The notes under the pieces: generated by a model
What the model was told of the DNA's origin: nothing
What the model saw: only the letters and a program-made list of their open reading frames with translations
Database searches by the model: none
Assembly: GCF_900115225.1 (NCBI RefSeq)
Contig: NZ_FOVR01000001.1
Location: forward strand, 533,727 to 597,726
DNA from: Cohaesibacter marisflavi
GTDB lineage: Bacteria > Pseudomonadota > Alphaproteobacteria > Rhizobiales > Cohaesibacteraceae
Length of the DNA stretch: 64,000 nucleotides
Direction: 5' to 3'
Made by a program: the position numbers and the translations under genes
Part shown: positions 46,988-56,299 of the stretch, piece by piece
Layout: each line of letters starts with the position of its first letter
Numbering within the stretch: the first letter of the stretch is position 1

Positions 46988-47153
46988 GAGAGTGAGCCCC
47001 AAAGGCACCGAACAATAAAAGACATCTGATACCGCGCAGGCTTTCCGGGGCATCTGGACCGGATTTGTGCGAACAGGACCGCTTTGTCTCAATTTCAGGG
47101 CTGGTAACCCTGTCAGGAGATTGTTCGAAACAGTTTGATTTTTCAAAAAGGGC

Positions 47154-48365
47154 ATGTGCGACAAGATGCTGGTACAGAGTGAACGCAACAGTCGATCTCA
47201 TGAGGTTTATGGGGCCCTCTCAACGGGAACCCGTGAGCTTTATGATGAAGCGCGATATCTGCAAAAGGCCGATCTGGAAAGCCTGATGGCGCGAGCCTGT
47301 GTCATTCGTGAGGCGCGTTGGGGCCGCACCGTGACCTATTCGCGCAAGGCTTTTGTTCCGCTCACCAACATGTGCCGGGATACCTGCGCCTACTGCACCT
47401 TTGTCAAGCATCCCGACCATCCCGACGCCAATATCATGTCGCCCGAACAGGTGCTGGCAACGGCACGCAAAGGTGAGGCGCAAGGCTGCAAGGAATTGCT
47501 CTTCAGCTTGGGAGAAAAGCCCGAATTGCGCTATGAGCGCGCAAGGGCTGCACTCTCTCTGCTGGGCTATGACAGCATGACCGACTATCTGGCGGACATG
47601 TGCGCGCTGGTGCTGGAAGAAACCACCATGCTGCCCCACGTCAATGCGGGCACGCTCAGCGATGAAGAATTGGAAAAGCTGCGCCCGGTTTCCGCTTCCA
47701 TGGGCATGATGCTCGAAACCATCTCCCGCCGTCTGACGCAAAAGGGCGAGGCGCATTATGCCTGTCCGGACAAAGTGCCCTTGCAGCGTCTGCGTACGCT
47801 GGAGAGGGCAGGGGAACGCAAGGTGCCCTTTACCACCGGCTTGCTCATCGGTATCGGCGAAACATGGGAAGAGCGCATAGAGGCACTCCACGCCATCAAT
47901 GAGAGTCACAAGCGCCACGGTCACATTCAGGAAGTCATTATCCAGAATTTCCAGACCAAACCAGATATCGCCATGGCGCACCATAAGGAACCCAGCCTTG
48001 AGGATATGCTCAGAACCATCGCTGCCGCTCGGCTCATTCTGTCGCCCGATATCAGCTTGCAGGCGCCACCAAATCTTAGCGCCCGCCACATCGCCTATCT
48101 CGATGCAGGTATCAACGACTGGGGTGGCATCTCACCCGTGACGATCGATTTCATCAATCCCCAGCATGTCTGGCCGCAAATCGATGTCTTGGCCGAGAGC
48201 TGCAAAAGCGCTGGCTTTGCGCTCAAGGAACGCCTTCCCATTTATCCCGACTATTTGAAACGGGGCTCCGCATTTTTAAGCCCTCAACTGCAAGACCGCG
48301 TCGCTGCAATGGCTGCACGCGACGGTCTGGCTCAAGAACAACGACACCTGATGCAGGGAGAATAA
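47154..48365 (+). CDS. cofG: F420 biosynthesis: FO synthase subunit CofG
   Basis: This 403-residue radical SAM enzyme has CRDTCAYC (Cys74/78/81). With CofH it makes FO (7,8-didemethyl-8-hydroxy-5-deazariboflavin) from a riboflavin precursor and tyrosine. AAAAAGGG precedes the ATG. First gene of the cofGHDCE-npdG set. Confidence 0.9.
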   Translation: MCDKMLVQSERNSRSHEVYGALSTGTRELYDEARYLQKADLESLMARACVIREARWGRTVTYSRKAFVPLTNMCRDTCAYCTFVKHPDHPDANIMSPEQVLATARKGEAQGCKELLFSLGEKPELRYERARAALSLLGYDSMTDYLADMCALVLEETTMLPHVNAGTLSDEELEKLRPVSASMGMMLETISRRLTQKGEAHYACPDKVPLQRLRTLERAGERKVPFTTGLLIGIGETWEERIEALHAINESHKRHGHIQEVIIQNFQTKPDIAMAHHKEPSLEDMLRTIAAARLILSPDISLQAPPNLSARHIAYLDAGINDWGGISPVTIDFINPQHVWPQIDVLAESCKSAGFALKERLPIYPDYLKRGSAFLSPQLQDRVAAMAARDGLAQEQRHLMQGE

Positions 48366-48369
48366 GATC

Positions 48370-49647
48370 ATGACCAATGAAATAGTAAATTATATTGAGA
48401 ATGATATTGAGATTGATGCGTCTGCTATCTCCCATCCCGTCAGAGATGTTCTTGATAAGGCATTGGAAGGGCGTGAGATTACGCAAATGGAGGCTGTCAC
48501 GCTGTTCAAGGCAAATGGGCATGCCGACAAGCAGGCGATCTATCACACCGCGGATCTGTTGCGCCAAAAAGCCAATGGTGATCTGGTGACCTTTGCCGTC
48601 AACCGGAACATCAATTTCACCAATGTCTGCTACATGGGGTGCAAGTTCTGCAACTTTGCCAAACGCGCCGACGAAGAAGATGCCCAATGGCACTCGGTGG
48701 AAGAGGTGCTACGCCGCTGCCATGAGGCCTGGGACCGTGGCGCGACCGAAGTCTGCATTCAGGGTGGGCTCCACCCCAAGCTTCCCGGCACCTATTATGA
48801 AGAGCTCTGCCGCGCCATCAAGGCCGAGCTCCCGGATATGCATCTTCATGCTTTCTCGCCCTTTGAAGTCTGGTATGGCGCATCGAAAAGCCGCAAGCCT
48901 TACCGAGAGTTTCTGCAAGGGCTTAAAGATGCCGGTCTGGGCACCATGCCGGGCACGGCCGCTGAAATTCTTGATACCGAGATCCGCAAACAGCTGACCA
49001 AGGACAAGCTCAGCACGGAGAAATGGGTCGAGATCATCCGCACCGCTCATGAGGTTGGCATCAAGACAACTGCCACCATCATGTATGGCCATATCGACGC
49101 GCCGGAGCATTGGGCTGCACATATCGATCTGCTGCGATCCATCCAGAAAGATACCGGCGGCTTTACCGAATTTGTGCCGCTGTCCTATCAGCATGTGGGC
49201 ACCGCTCTCTATTCCGAAAATCCGGGCAAGGTGCGCATGGGGCCGAGCACGGACGAAATCGACAAGATGCATGCGGTTTCCCGCATCATGCTGCATGGGT
49301 TCATTGACAATATTCAGGTGTCCTGGACCAAATTGGGACCAGACCATGCCATGGCCATGCTCAACCGCGGCGCCAATGACATGGGCGGCACCTTGATGGA
49401 AGAGAGCATCTCACGCGCCGCAGGCGCTGATCATGGGCAAGAGATCACCGCCTATGAGCTGACGCAGATCGTACGAGCGTCGGGGCGCACGCCAGCGCGC
49501 CGCTCAAGCGATTATCGTATTCTGGATATTTACGACGATCATGACCCGCAACCGCTCGCACCGCTGATCGAGCGGGGTGACAAAGATCCTCTCGACTTCC
49601 TCAAGATGTTCCCAGATGCCTCTTCGGGTCTGGAGGCGGCCGAATGA
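48370..49647 (+). CDS. cofH: F420 biosynthesis: FO synthase subunit CofH
   Basis: This 425-residue radical SAM enzyme has CYMGCKFC (Cys87/91/94). It starts four bases after cofG and overlaps cofD by four. The two subunits are separate genes here rather than the fused FbiC of actinobacteria. Confidence 0.92.
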   Translation: MTNEIVNYIENDIEIDASAISHPVRDVLDKALEGREITQMEAVTLFKANGHADKQAIYHTADLLRQKANGDLVTFAVNRNINFTNVCYMGCKFCNFAKRADEEDAQWHSVEEVLRRCHEAWDRGATEVCIQGGLHPKLPGTYYEELCRAIKAELPDMHLHAFSPFEVWYGASKSRKPYREFLQGLKDAGLGTMPGTAAEILDTEIRKQLTKDKLSTEKWVEIIRTAHEVGIKTTATIMYGHIDAPEHWAAHIDLLRSIQKDTGGFTEFVPLSYQHVGTALYSENPGKVRMGPSTDEIDKMHAVSRIMLHGFIDNIQVSWTKLGPDHAMAMLNRGANDMGGTLMEESISRAAGADHGQEITAYELTQIVRASGRTPARRSSDYRILDIYDDHDPQPLAPLIERGDKDPLDFLKMFPDASSGLEAAE

Positions 49648-50612
49648 GCGAGAAACAGAAGCTAAAGGTTACCCTGCTGGCCGGCGGGGTCGGCGGGGCG
49701 AAGATGGCCGAAGGCTTTGCTTCGCTGGAGGACGTCGATCTCACTATCATCGGCAACGTGGCTGATGATGAGGCGTTTCACGGTCTGTGGGTATCACCGG
49801 ATATCGACACCATGACCTATACCCTCTCGGGCAGGATCAACCGTCAGCAGGGCTGGGGGCTGGCGGACGAAGGCACACGCGCGCTAGAGACTCTGACAAG
49901 CTTGGGCGAAGATACATGGATGATGTTGGGGGACAGGGATTTCGGCCTGCATATCTACCGCACCATGCGCAGAATGAAGGGGGATAGGCCGAGCGATATC
50001 GCCGCCGATGTGGCCAAGGCCTTCGGCGTCAAATCCAAAATCCTGCTGCCAACCAACGATGTGGTTCAAACGCGGGTCAAGACGGAACAGGGTTGGCTCA
50101 GTTTCCAGGAATATTTCGTCAAGGAAAAATGCGCCCCCGCTGTCAAGGCGCTGGAATTTGCTGGTATCGAAGAGGCGAGCGCAACACTTGAAGCTCTGGA
50201 AGCCATTGCGAGCGCAGAACTGCTGGTCATTGCACCCTCAAACCCGCTGGTCAGCATCGAACCGATCCTTGCCATCAAGGGCATTCGCGAGGCCTTGAAA
50301 AAGCGTGCAGTGCCGTCCATCGCTGTCAGTCCGCTAATTGCCGGAAAGGTGGTCAAGGGACCTGCTGACAGAATGATGAGCGCTCTGGGGATGCGCGCAG
50401 ACGCTGTTGGTGTGGCCACCCGCTATCAGGGGCTTGCCGATATCTTGCTGATTGATCATCAGGATGTGGCTCTGTCCGCAGAGATCTTGGACCTTTCCAT
50501 CGCGCCTCACTGCTCGGACATCATGATGAAGGATATGTCTGACAAGATGCGGCTCGCCTCGGAGATTGTCGACCTCGCCAGAGCTCAAGGGCAGAATGGA
50601 GCGGCGGCATGA
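49644..50612 (+). CDS. cofD: 2-phospho-L-lactate transferase CofD
   Basis: This 322-residue transferase has the N-terminal LAGGVGGAKMAEG loop and a DDEAFHGLWVSPDIDT segment. It attaches the phospholactyl (or phosphoenolpyruvyl/3-phosphoglyceryl) group to FO, giving F420-0 or dehydro-F420-0. Overlaps cofC by four bases. Confidence 0.93.
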   Translation: MSEKQKLKVTLLAGGVGGAKMAEGFASLEDVDLTIIGNVADDEAFHGLWVSPDIDTMTYTLSGRINRQQGWGLADEGTRALETLTSLGEDTWMMLGDRDFGLHIYRTMRRMKGDRPSDIAADVAKAFGVKSKILLPTNDVVQTRVKTEQGWLSFQEYFVKEKCAPAVKALEFAGIEEASATLEALEAIASAELLVIAPSNPLVSIEPILAIKGIREALKKRAVPSIAVSPLIAGKVVKGPADRMMSALGMRADAVGVATRYQGLADILLIDHQDVALSAEILDLSIAPHCSDIMMKDMSDKMRLASEIVDLARAQGQNGAAA

Positions 50613-51268
50613 GCGAAAGAACGCTGGTTCTCATTCCCATGAAGGCACCCACGCAAGCCAAGTCACGCCTCAAAACTGTGTTGAGCGATAGGGAGCGCTC
50701 GGCTTTGGCTCTGGCTTTGTTCAAGGGTGTTGTGGCGCAAGTCATGGGGGCCGTCCAAAGCATCAAAAAGGCTGGCAATCCTCACAAGGTCATTGACATC
50801 GCGGTCGTCTCGAGCAGCAAGACTATCGAAGACATCGCCGCTGACCTCGGGATCATCTATCTGGCGGAAGAGGCTGGAGCCGGTCTGGTCGCTGCGGTGG
50901 AAGAAGCTGCGGCAAAGGCCAGTTGGCGCGGCTATAAGCGCCTGTGCATTCTTCCCGGTGATCTAGCCGACCCATCGGCTTCAGACATTATGCGGCTGCT
51001 TTCATATCCGGTAGACGAGGGGACGATAGCCCTCTGTCCGTCGCAGGATTTGGGGACAAATGCGTTGGTCGTAACCCTGCCAAGCCCCATGCCTTTTGCC
51101 TTCGGACCAGAGTCATTCACACGACATTTCAGTCTGGCTGCGGACCGTGGGCTTATGCCTGTCATATTACCGCTCAAGAGCCTGCGGCGGGATATCGATA
51201 CGCTGGCCGATCTGGATTATCTCGATGACAACCGGACGATAGGTATCATGAACAGGGAGGAAGCATGA
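50609..51268 (+). CDS. cofC: 2-phospho-L-lactate (or PEP) guanylyltransferase CofC
   Basis: This 219-residue nucleotidyltransferase opens with LVLIPMKAPTQAKSRLKTVLSD, the guanylyltransferase signature, and has a CILPGDLADPSASDI metal-binding stretch. Makes the GDP-activated three-carbon unit for CofD. Overlaps cofD and cofE. Confidence 0.91.
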   Translation: MSERTLVLIPMKAPTQAKSRLKTVLSDRERSALALALFKGVVAQVMGAVQSIKKAGNPHKVIDIAVVSSSKTIEDIAADLGIIYLAEEAGAGLVAAVEEAAAKASWRGYKRLCILPGDLADPSASDIMRLLSYPVDEGTIALCPSQDLGTNALVVTLPSPMPFAFGPESFTRHFSLAADRGLMPVILPLKSLRRDIDTLADLDYLDDNRTIGIMNREEA

Positions 51269-52050
51269 GCGATAGCATGGCGTCTTCTCTTTGCATCACT
51301 GCCATCCCCAATGTGCCCGATATTGTCGAGGGCGACGATCTGGCGGCGATTGTCGGCGATTGCCTTGTGGCAAGCGGACATATGCCCGTTGAAGGAGACA
51401 TTCTTTGCGTAGCGCAAAAGATCTTTTCCAAAGCTGAAGGCTGTATCTATCCGCTTTCGACCATTACGCCATCGCCCGAAGCATTGCGTTACGCCGAAGA
51501 GCTGGGCAAGGACCCGCGCAAGGTGGAAATCGTGCTGCGGGAAAGCGCCGAAGTTGTGCGTGCCTTCCGCCACCCCGGTCAGAGTGAAGGCACCATGATT
51601 TGCCGCCACAGGCTGGGCTTCATTTCCGCTAATGCTGCCGTCGATGAATCCAACATTGCCGAAACGGATGCCGCCATGACGCTGCCGCCGGACCCCGACG
51701 CGAGCGTGGTTGCCATGCGGGACGCGCTGGAAGCTCGCTTCGGCTGTCGCATTGGTGTGGTGATGACAGACACCTTTGGTAGGCCTTGGCGCATCGCGCA
51801 GGTCAATGTGGCCATAGGGCTGGCTGGTGTGCCTGCCACCTTGCGTGAGCAGGGCAACGAAGATGCATGGGGCCGCACAATGAAAGTGACTGAGGCGGCC
51901 TTTGCTGATGAGCTGGCAGCTGCCTCCGGTCTCGTGGTCAAGAAGGCTGCAAAAACACCCCTCGTTTTGTTCCGTGGGCTCGACTGGAGCCCGTCCCGGA
52001 GCAAGGCCGAGGATCTGTTGAGAGGAAAACAAGAGGATATGTTCAGATGA
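51265..52050 (+). CDS. cofE: Coenzyme F420-0:L-glutamate ligase CofE
   Basis: This 261-residue GTP-dependent ligase has the opening [20 protein letters not shown] and the [20 protein letters not shown] core. It adds the glutamates. It is a stand-alone CofE, not fused to the reductase domain of FbiB, which is not seen in the window. Confidence 0.92.
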   Translation: MSDSMASSLCITAIPNVPDIVEGDDLAAIVGDCLVASGHMPVEGDILCVAQKIFSKAEGCIYPLSTITPSPEALRYAEELGKDPRKVEIVLRESAEVVRAFRHPGQSEGTMICRHRLGFISANAAVDESNIAETDAAMTLPPDPDASVVAMRDALEARFGCRIGVVMTDTFGRPWRIAQVNVAIGLAGVPATLREQGNEDAWGRTMKVTEAAFADELAAASGLVVKKAAKTPLVLFRGLDWSPSRSKAEDLLRGKQEDMFR

Positions 52051-52715
52051 CGATCGCAATCATTGGCGGCACAGGGCCGCAAGGGCAGGGGCTTGCCTTG
52101 AGATTTGCGCGCGCCGGTGTGCCAGTGGCTCTGGGCTCGCGTGATGCCACGCGTGCCGCGGAAATCGGCGTTGCCCTGCGCGCGCAGTTGGACGCCGCCG
52201 CCGCTCCAATTACGGGTGTTGCGAACGAGGAAGCCGTTATGATGGCTGATGAGTTGGTCATTCTCGCGGTGCCCTTTGCTGGCCACAACGCCACGCTGGC
52301 AGCGCTCAAGCCGCATCTGGAAGGCAAGATCCTTGTCGATATCGTCGTGCCTCTGAAAGAGGGCGACCCGAAAAAGGTCGAGATGCCGCCCGAAGGCTCG
52401 GCGACAGAAGCAGCCCAAGCGCTGCTTGGCCCGGATATTCCCGTCGTCGGGGCCTTGCACAATGTGTCCGCAACCACGCTGAAGACCCTCGAATGGGATA
52501 TCAACTGCGATATTCTTGTGTGTGGCAATTCGCTTCCCGCCCGCAAGAAGGTCATGGCGCTGGTCGAGACGCTCGGTGTCGTCGCTTACAATGCTGGCGA
52601 CGCTGAAGCTGCTCGCTGCATCGAGGCGATCACGCCCATTCTCATTCGCATCAATATTTCCAAGCAGGTGCCCTTCACCCATGCCGGTGTGAAGATTCAG
52701 GCCCCGGCTCACTGA
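52047..52715 (+). CDS. npdG: F420H2:NADP oxidoreductase NpdG
   Basis: This 222-residue Rossmann protein opens with [21 protein letters not shown] (binding NADP) and has the NPDG/Fno pattern. It reduces F420 with NADPH. It overlaps cofE by four bases, so cofactor production and reduction are co-made. Confidence 0.92.
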   Translation: MTIAIIGGTGPQGQGLALRFARAGVPVALGSRDATRAAEIGVALRAQLDAAAAPITGVANEEAVMMADELVILAVPFAGHNATLAALKPHLEGKILVDIVVPLKEGDPKKVEMPPEGSATEAAQALLGPDIPVVGALHNVSATTLKTLEWDINCDILVCGNSLPARKKVMALVETLGVVAYNAGDAEAARCIEAITPILIRINISKQVPFTHAGVKIQAPAH

Positions 52716-52778
52716 TAAACAGAACAATCACCAAACCGACCTTTGAAAAGACTTGAAGAACAAGGACAGGAGAGAGAG

Positions 52779-53783
52779 ATGGAATTCGGTATTTGCTTTA
52801 AAGGCTTCGTCGAGCCCAAGCGTGCCCGCGCCCTTGTGCGACAGGCCGAGAACGCCGGCTTTACCTATTGCTGGTTTTACGATAGCCACATCCTTTGGCG
52901 CGAAAGCTACATGGCGATGGCCATGTGCATGGAGCACACGACCAAAATGCGCTTCGGTCCATGCGTGACCAATCCGAACACCCGTGACTGGTCGCTTGCT
53001 GCTTCGATGTTTGGCTCTCTTGCCAAGCAGTCGGAAGGCCGGTTCGACATTGGCCTTGGCCGAGGCGATAGCGCAGTGCGTGTCATGGGGCTCAAGCCCG
53101 CACCGCTGAAGCGTCTGGAAGAATTCACCCATGTGGTCAAGGCCTTGGTGCGCGGTGACGAAGCGCAATATGGCGAATGCCCCGAGCCGGTCAAATTTCC
53201 TTGGGCTGAGGGTTATGAACTGCCAATCTGGGTGGCTGCCTATGGTCCAAAAGCGTTAAGCTCCGCCGGACGGGTTGGGGATGGTCTCATCCTGCAGATC
53301 GCCGAGCCAAGCATTGTCAAATGGCTGGCAAGCACGGCCATCGCAGAGGGCGAAAAAGCTGGCCGCGACATGTCCAACTTCAAGGTCATGTCCGCCGCGC
53401 CAGCCTATTTCGGCACGAAGGAAGAATGCATCGCCGCAACCCGCTGGTTCCCTGCCATGGTGGGCAACCATGTGGCTGACATCGTTGAGAAATACGGCAC
53501 AGAGCGGGACGATATCCCCGAAGCGCTCACCGCCTATATCAAGGACCGAAAGGGCTATGACTATTCTAAGCATGGCCAGAGCGATAATCCGTATCTTGAT
53601 TTCATTACTGATGAAATTATTGAGGGCTTCAGTGTTCTGGGCGCTGCCGAGCAACATATCGCCAAGCTTGGTGTTTTGAAGGACGCGGGCGTCACCCAGT
53701 TCAATATCTACCTGGACAACGGTAAGGAAGAACAGATCATCGCTGAATATGGCGAGAAGATCATCCCAGCTTTTGAGGCCTGA
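52779..53783 (+). CDS. F420-dependent luciferase-like oxidoreductase (Mer-like)
   Basis: This 334-residue (alpha/beta)8-barrel protein of the luciferase-like monooxygenase superfamily resembles methylenetetrahydromethanopterin reductase and belongs to the proteobacterial F420-dependent group I recall as the CPS_4043 type. Cues: GICFKGFVEPKRARALVRQAENAGF, FGPCVTNPNTRDWSLAASMFGSLA and FDIGLGRGDSAVRVMGLKP. Substrate unknown. Its place at the end of the F420 genes and the pyrimidine set suggests it reduces or oxidises a pyrimidine-pathway compound. AGGAGAG precedes the ATG. Confidence 0.85.
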   Translation: MEFGICFKGFVEPKRARALVRQAENAGFTYCWFYDSHILWRESYMAMAMCMEHTTKMRFGPCVTNPNTRDWSLAASMFGSLAKQSEGRFDIGLGRGDSAVRVMGLKPAPLKRLEEFTHVVKALVRGDEAQYGECPEPVKFPWAEGYELPIWVAAYGPKALSSAGRVGDGLILQIAEPSIVKWLASTAIAEGEKAGRDMSNFKVMSAAPAYFGTKEECIAATRWFPAMVGNHVADIVEKYGTERDDIPEALTAYIKDRKGYDYSKHGQSDNPYLDFITDEIIEGFSVLGAAEQHIAKLGVLKDAGVTQFNIYLDNGKEEQIIAEYGEKIIPAFEA

Positions 53784-53829
53784 TAGAATAGAAAAACACG
53801 GACTGGTTCGATAAGGGCTGGTTAAACTC

Positions 53830-53863
53830 GGGGCGGGTCTTTGCAGATCCTGCCCCTCTTTTT
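53830..53863 (+). terminator. Intrinsic terminator after the F420 operon
   Basis: A stem of GGGGC...GCCCC (53830-53834 with 53852-53856), extended with one bulge, is followed by TCTTTTT. It ends the pyrimidine/F420 transcript before the convergent MarR gene. Confidence 0.75.
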
Positions 53864-53913
53864 ATGACCACATATGAGAGCCTTCTTTTGGGCTCTGTAG
53901 GCGAGATGGGCTC

Positions 53914-54408
53914 TCAGGCGTGCAGATTCTCATGCCCTTTGGTGGTATCGACCAGCTTGGCTTTCTGCTCGAACCCATCGTCTTTGGTCAGTTCGGCGAC
54001 ATGCAGCAGGGTCGTCATGATCCGTTCGCGCTCAGTGTCGGGTAGATCGAAATAATGCCTTGCAAATGTGTCCCCCAGCGGCGAAGGCGCCTGCTCCAGA
54101 AGGGCTTTTCCTGCATCGGTTAGGGTTGAGATCACCACGCGGCGATTGTTTGCGGGCCGAATACGCTCGATAAGCCCTTTTGCGGCCAGTTTGTCAAGAA
54201 TACCCAGTACGGTCGGCGGTGACAGATCGACCTGTTTCGATATGGCACTCCCTGTGGGGTCTCCCAAATCGCGCACACAGCGCAGAATGATGAGTTGGGG
54301 CAGGGTCAGCCCGCTTTTCTTGTTCAAGAAGCGGGAATGGATATCAAGGGCTCTGGCGATCGTGCGGATGGATTGGAGCACGACACGCATTTCTTCATTC
54401 GGCGTCAT
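53914..54408 (-). CDS. MarR family transcriptional regulator
   Basis: This 164-residue regulator has the winged HTH (TGSAISKQVDLSPPTVLGILDKLAAKGLIERIRPANNRRVVISTLTD). It diverges from the NAGGN operon and is convergent with the F420 operon. It probably controls the osmolyte operon from the 111-base intergenic region. Confidence 0.85.
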   Translation of the reverse strand: MTPNEEMRVVLQSIRTIARALDIHSRFLNKKSGLTLPQLIILRCVRDLGDPTGSAISKQVDLSPPTVLGILDKLAAKGLIERIRPANNRRVVISTLTDAGKALLEQAPSPLGDTFARHYFDLPDTERERIMTTLLHVAELTKDDGFEQKAKLVDTTKGHENLHA

Positions 54409-54519
54409 TTTTACTATCTATTTTTTGATGGAACCAAATTTTGTCCAAACTGTTGTATATTAAAGATTAGTGTACTAATAATTACTAGTCAAACAATCAG
54501 AAGGAGAATGATAGAGCTT

Positions 54520-56295
54520 ATGTGTGGTATTTGCGGCGAAGTCAGATTCGATGGATCCAGTCCTAATGTTGAAAAAATCGAGTCGATGACAGACCGCCTG
54601 GCCTCAAGAGGGCCAGACGCATCAGGGACTTTTTTCAGAAACAACATGGGCATGGGCCATCGACGATTGAAAATCATCGACCTGTCCGATGCATCGGCGC
54701 AGCCGTTTGTTGATCAGTCAACCGGCCTTGCGATGGTCTTCAATGGCTGTATCTATAATTACCCAGAGTTGCGGTCCGAGCTGGAAGGCAAGGGGCACAC
54801 ATTCAAATCCTCTGGCGATACCGAGGTCATTCTCAAGGCATGGGCCGAGTGGGGCGAGGACGCTATTCCGCGCCTTCAGGGCATGTTTGCCTTTGTAATC
54901 CATGAAGAGCTGAGCGGGCGAACCATTCTGGTGCGCGACCGCTTTGGCATCAAACCGCTCTATCTAAACGAAAGCGACAGGCATCTGCGCTTTGCCTCTT
55001 CGCTGCAGTCTATTCTGGCTGGTGGCGATGTGGACCGTTCGATCGACCGAGTGGCGCTTCACCACTATATGACATGGCATGCTGTCGTGCCGGCGCCGCG
55101 CACCATTCTGGAAGGTGTGCGTAAGCTGCCCGCTGCAACCATTCGCATTGTCGAGGCTGATGGCACTTCCTGTGAGAAACAATATTGGGTGCCTACCTTT
55201 GAACGCTCTCAGGAAGATGAAGAGCGCAGCGAAGAAGAATGGTGTGACCTGTTGCTCGATGGCCTGCGCACCTCGGTTCAGCGTCGCATGGTATGTGACG
55301 TGCCGGTTGGTGTGCTGCTTTCGGGTGGCGTGGACAGCTCCATGATCGTTGGCCTGTTGGCCGAACAGGGGCAGACGGGCCTTTCCACCTATTCGATTGG
55401 CTTTGAAGATGCCAATAACGAAAAGGGCAACGAATTTGAATATTCGGACCTGATCGCCAAGCATTATGGTACCAACCACCACAAGATCCACATCCCCTCC
55501 AGCGAGATGATGGAAAATCTGCCTGGCGCCATCAAGGCGATGTCCGAACCGATGGTTTCCTATGACAATATCGGCTTCTATCTGTTGAGCCGCGAAGTCG
55601 CCAAATCGATCAAGGTCGTGCAGTCCGGGCAGGGGGCAGACGAAGTCTTTGGCGGCTATCACTGGTATCCACCGCTGCAGGCGACCTCCAGTCCGGTAGA
55701 AAGCTATGCACTTTCCTTCTTTGACCGGAACCAGAAAGCCATGGCGAGCCATCTCAATCCGGACTATCTGGCCGATCACAATGCCAGCCTGGCCTTTGTC
55801 GCCGAGCATTTCTCTCGTCCGGGCGCGCCTGATCCGGTCGACAAGGCCCTGCGCCTTGATACCAACGTGATGCTGGTGGACGATCCGGTCAAGCGCGTGG
55901 ACAACATGACCATGGCCTGGGGGCTTGAGGCGCGTGTGCCTTTCCTTGATCATGAAGTGGTCGAGCTGGCTGGCCGCATGCCAAGCCGTCACAAGCTTGC
56001 CCATGGTGGCAAGGGCGTACTCAAGGAAGCCGCGCGAAAAGTCATTCCTTCAGCGGTGATTGACCGGCCCAAGGGCTATTTCCCTGTTCCGGCGCTCAAA
56101 TATATCGAAGGGCCGTATCTGGAAATGGTCAAAGATGCTCTGACTTCGCAGGCGGCTAAGGATCGTGGCATCTTCCAGCAGTCTTATCTGGATACATTGT
56201 TCGCCGCACCATCGGATCATATCACACCGCTGCGTGGGTCCGAGCTGTGGCAGGTTGCGCTTCTGGAAATGTGGTTGCAGGCACTGGAGGATTAG
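54520..56295 (+). CDS. N-acetylglutaminylglutamine amidotransferase (AsnB-like)
   Basis: This 591-residue class II amidotransferase has the N-terminal nucleophile Cys2 (MCGICGEV) and the PP-loop SGGVDSS at residues 268-274. Next to the GNAT/ATP-grasp gene it fits the NAGGN amide-forming enzyme, not general asparagine synthetase. The ATG at 54520 gives Cys as residue 2. First gene of the osmolyte operon. Confidence 0.9.
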   Translation: MCGICGEVRFDGSSPNVEKIESMTDRLASRGPDASGTFFRNNMGMGHRRLKIIDLSDASAQPFVDQSTGLAMVFNGCIYNYPELRSELEGKGHTFKSSGDTEVILKAWAEWGEDAIPRLQGMFAFVIHEELSGRTILVRDRFGIKPLYLNESDRHLRFASSLQSILAGGDVDRSIDRVALHHYMTWHAVVPAPRTILEGVRKLPAATIRIVEADGTSCEKQYWVPTFERSQEDEERSEEEWCDLLLDGLRTSVQRRMVCDVPVGVLLSGGVDSSMIVGLLAEQGQTGLSTYSIGFEDANNEKGNEFEYSDLIAKHYGTNHHKIHIPSSEMMENLPGAIKAMSEPMVSYDNIGFYLLSREVAKSIKVVQSGQGADEVFGGYHWYPPLQATSSPVESYALSFFDRNQKAMASHLNPDYLADHNASLAFVAEHFSRPGAPDPVDKALRLDTNVMLVDDPVKRVDNMTMAWGLEARVPFLDHEVVELAGRMPSRHKLAHGGKGVLKEAARKVIPSAVIDRPKGYFPVPALKYIEGPYLEMVKDALTSQAAKDRGIFQQSYLDTLFAAPSDHITPLRGSELWQVALLEMWLQALED

Positions 56296-56299
56296 GGCC

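Noticed and set aside
54964-56004. 346-codon open frame antisense to the NAGGN amidotransferase
   Set aside because: Same reasoning: the plus strand encodes a clear enzyme with all motifs across this stretch.
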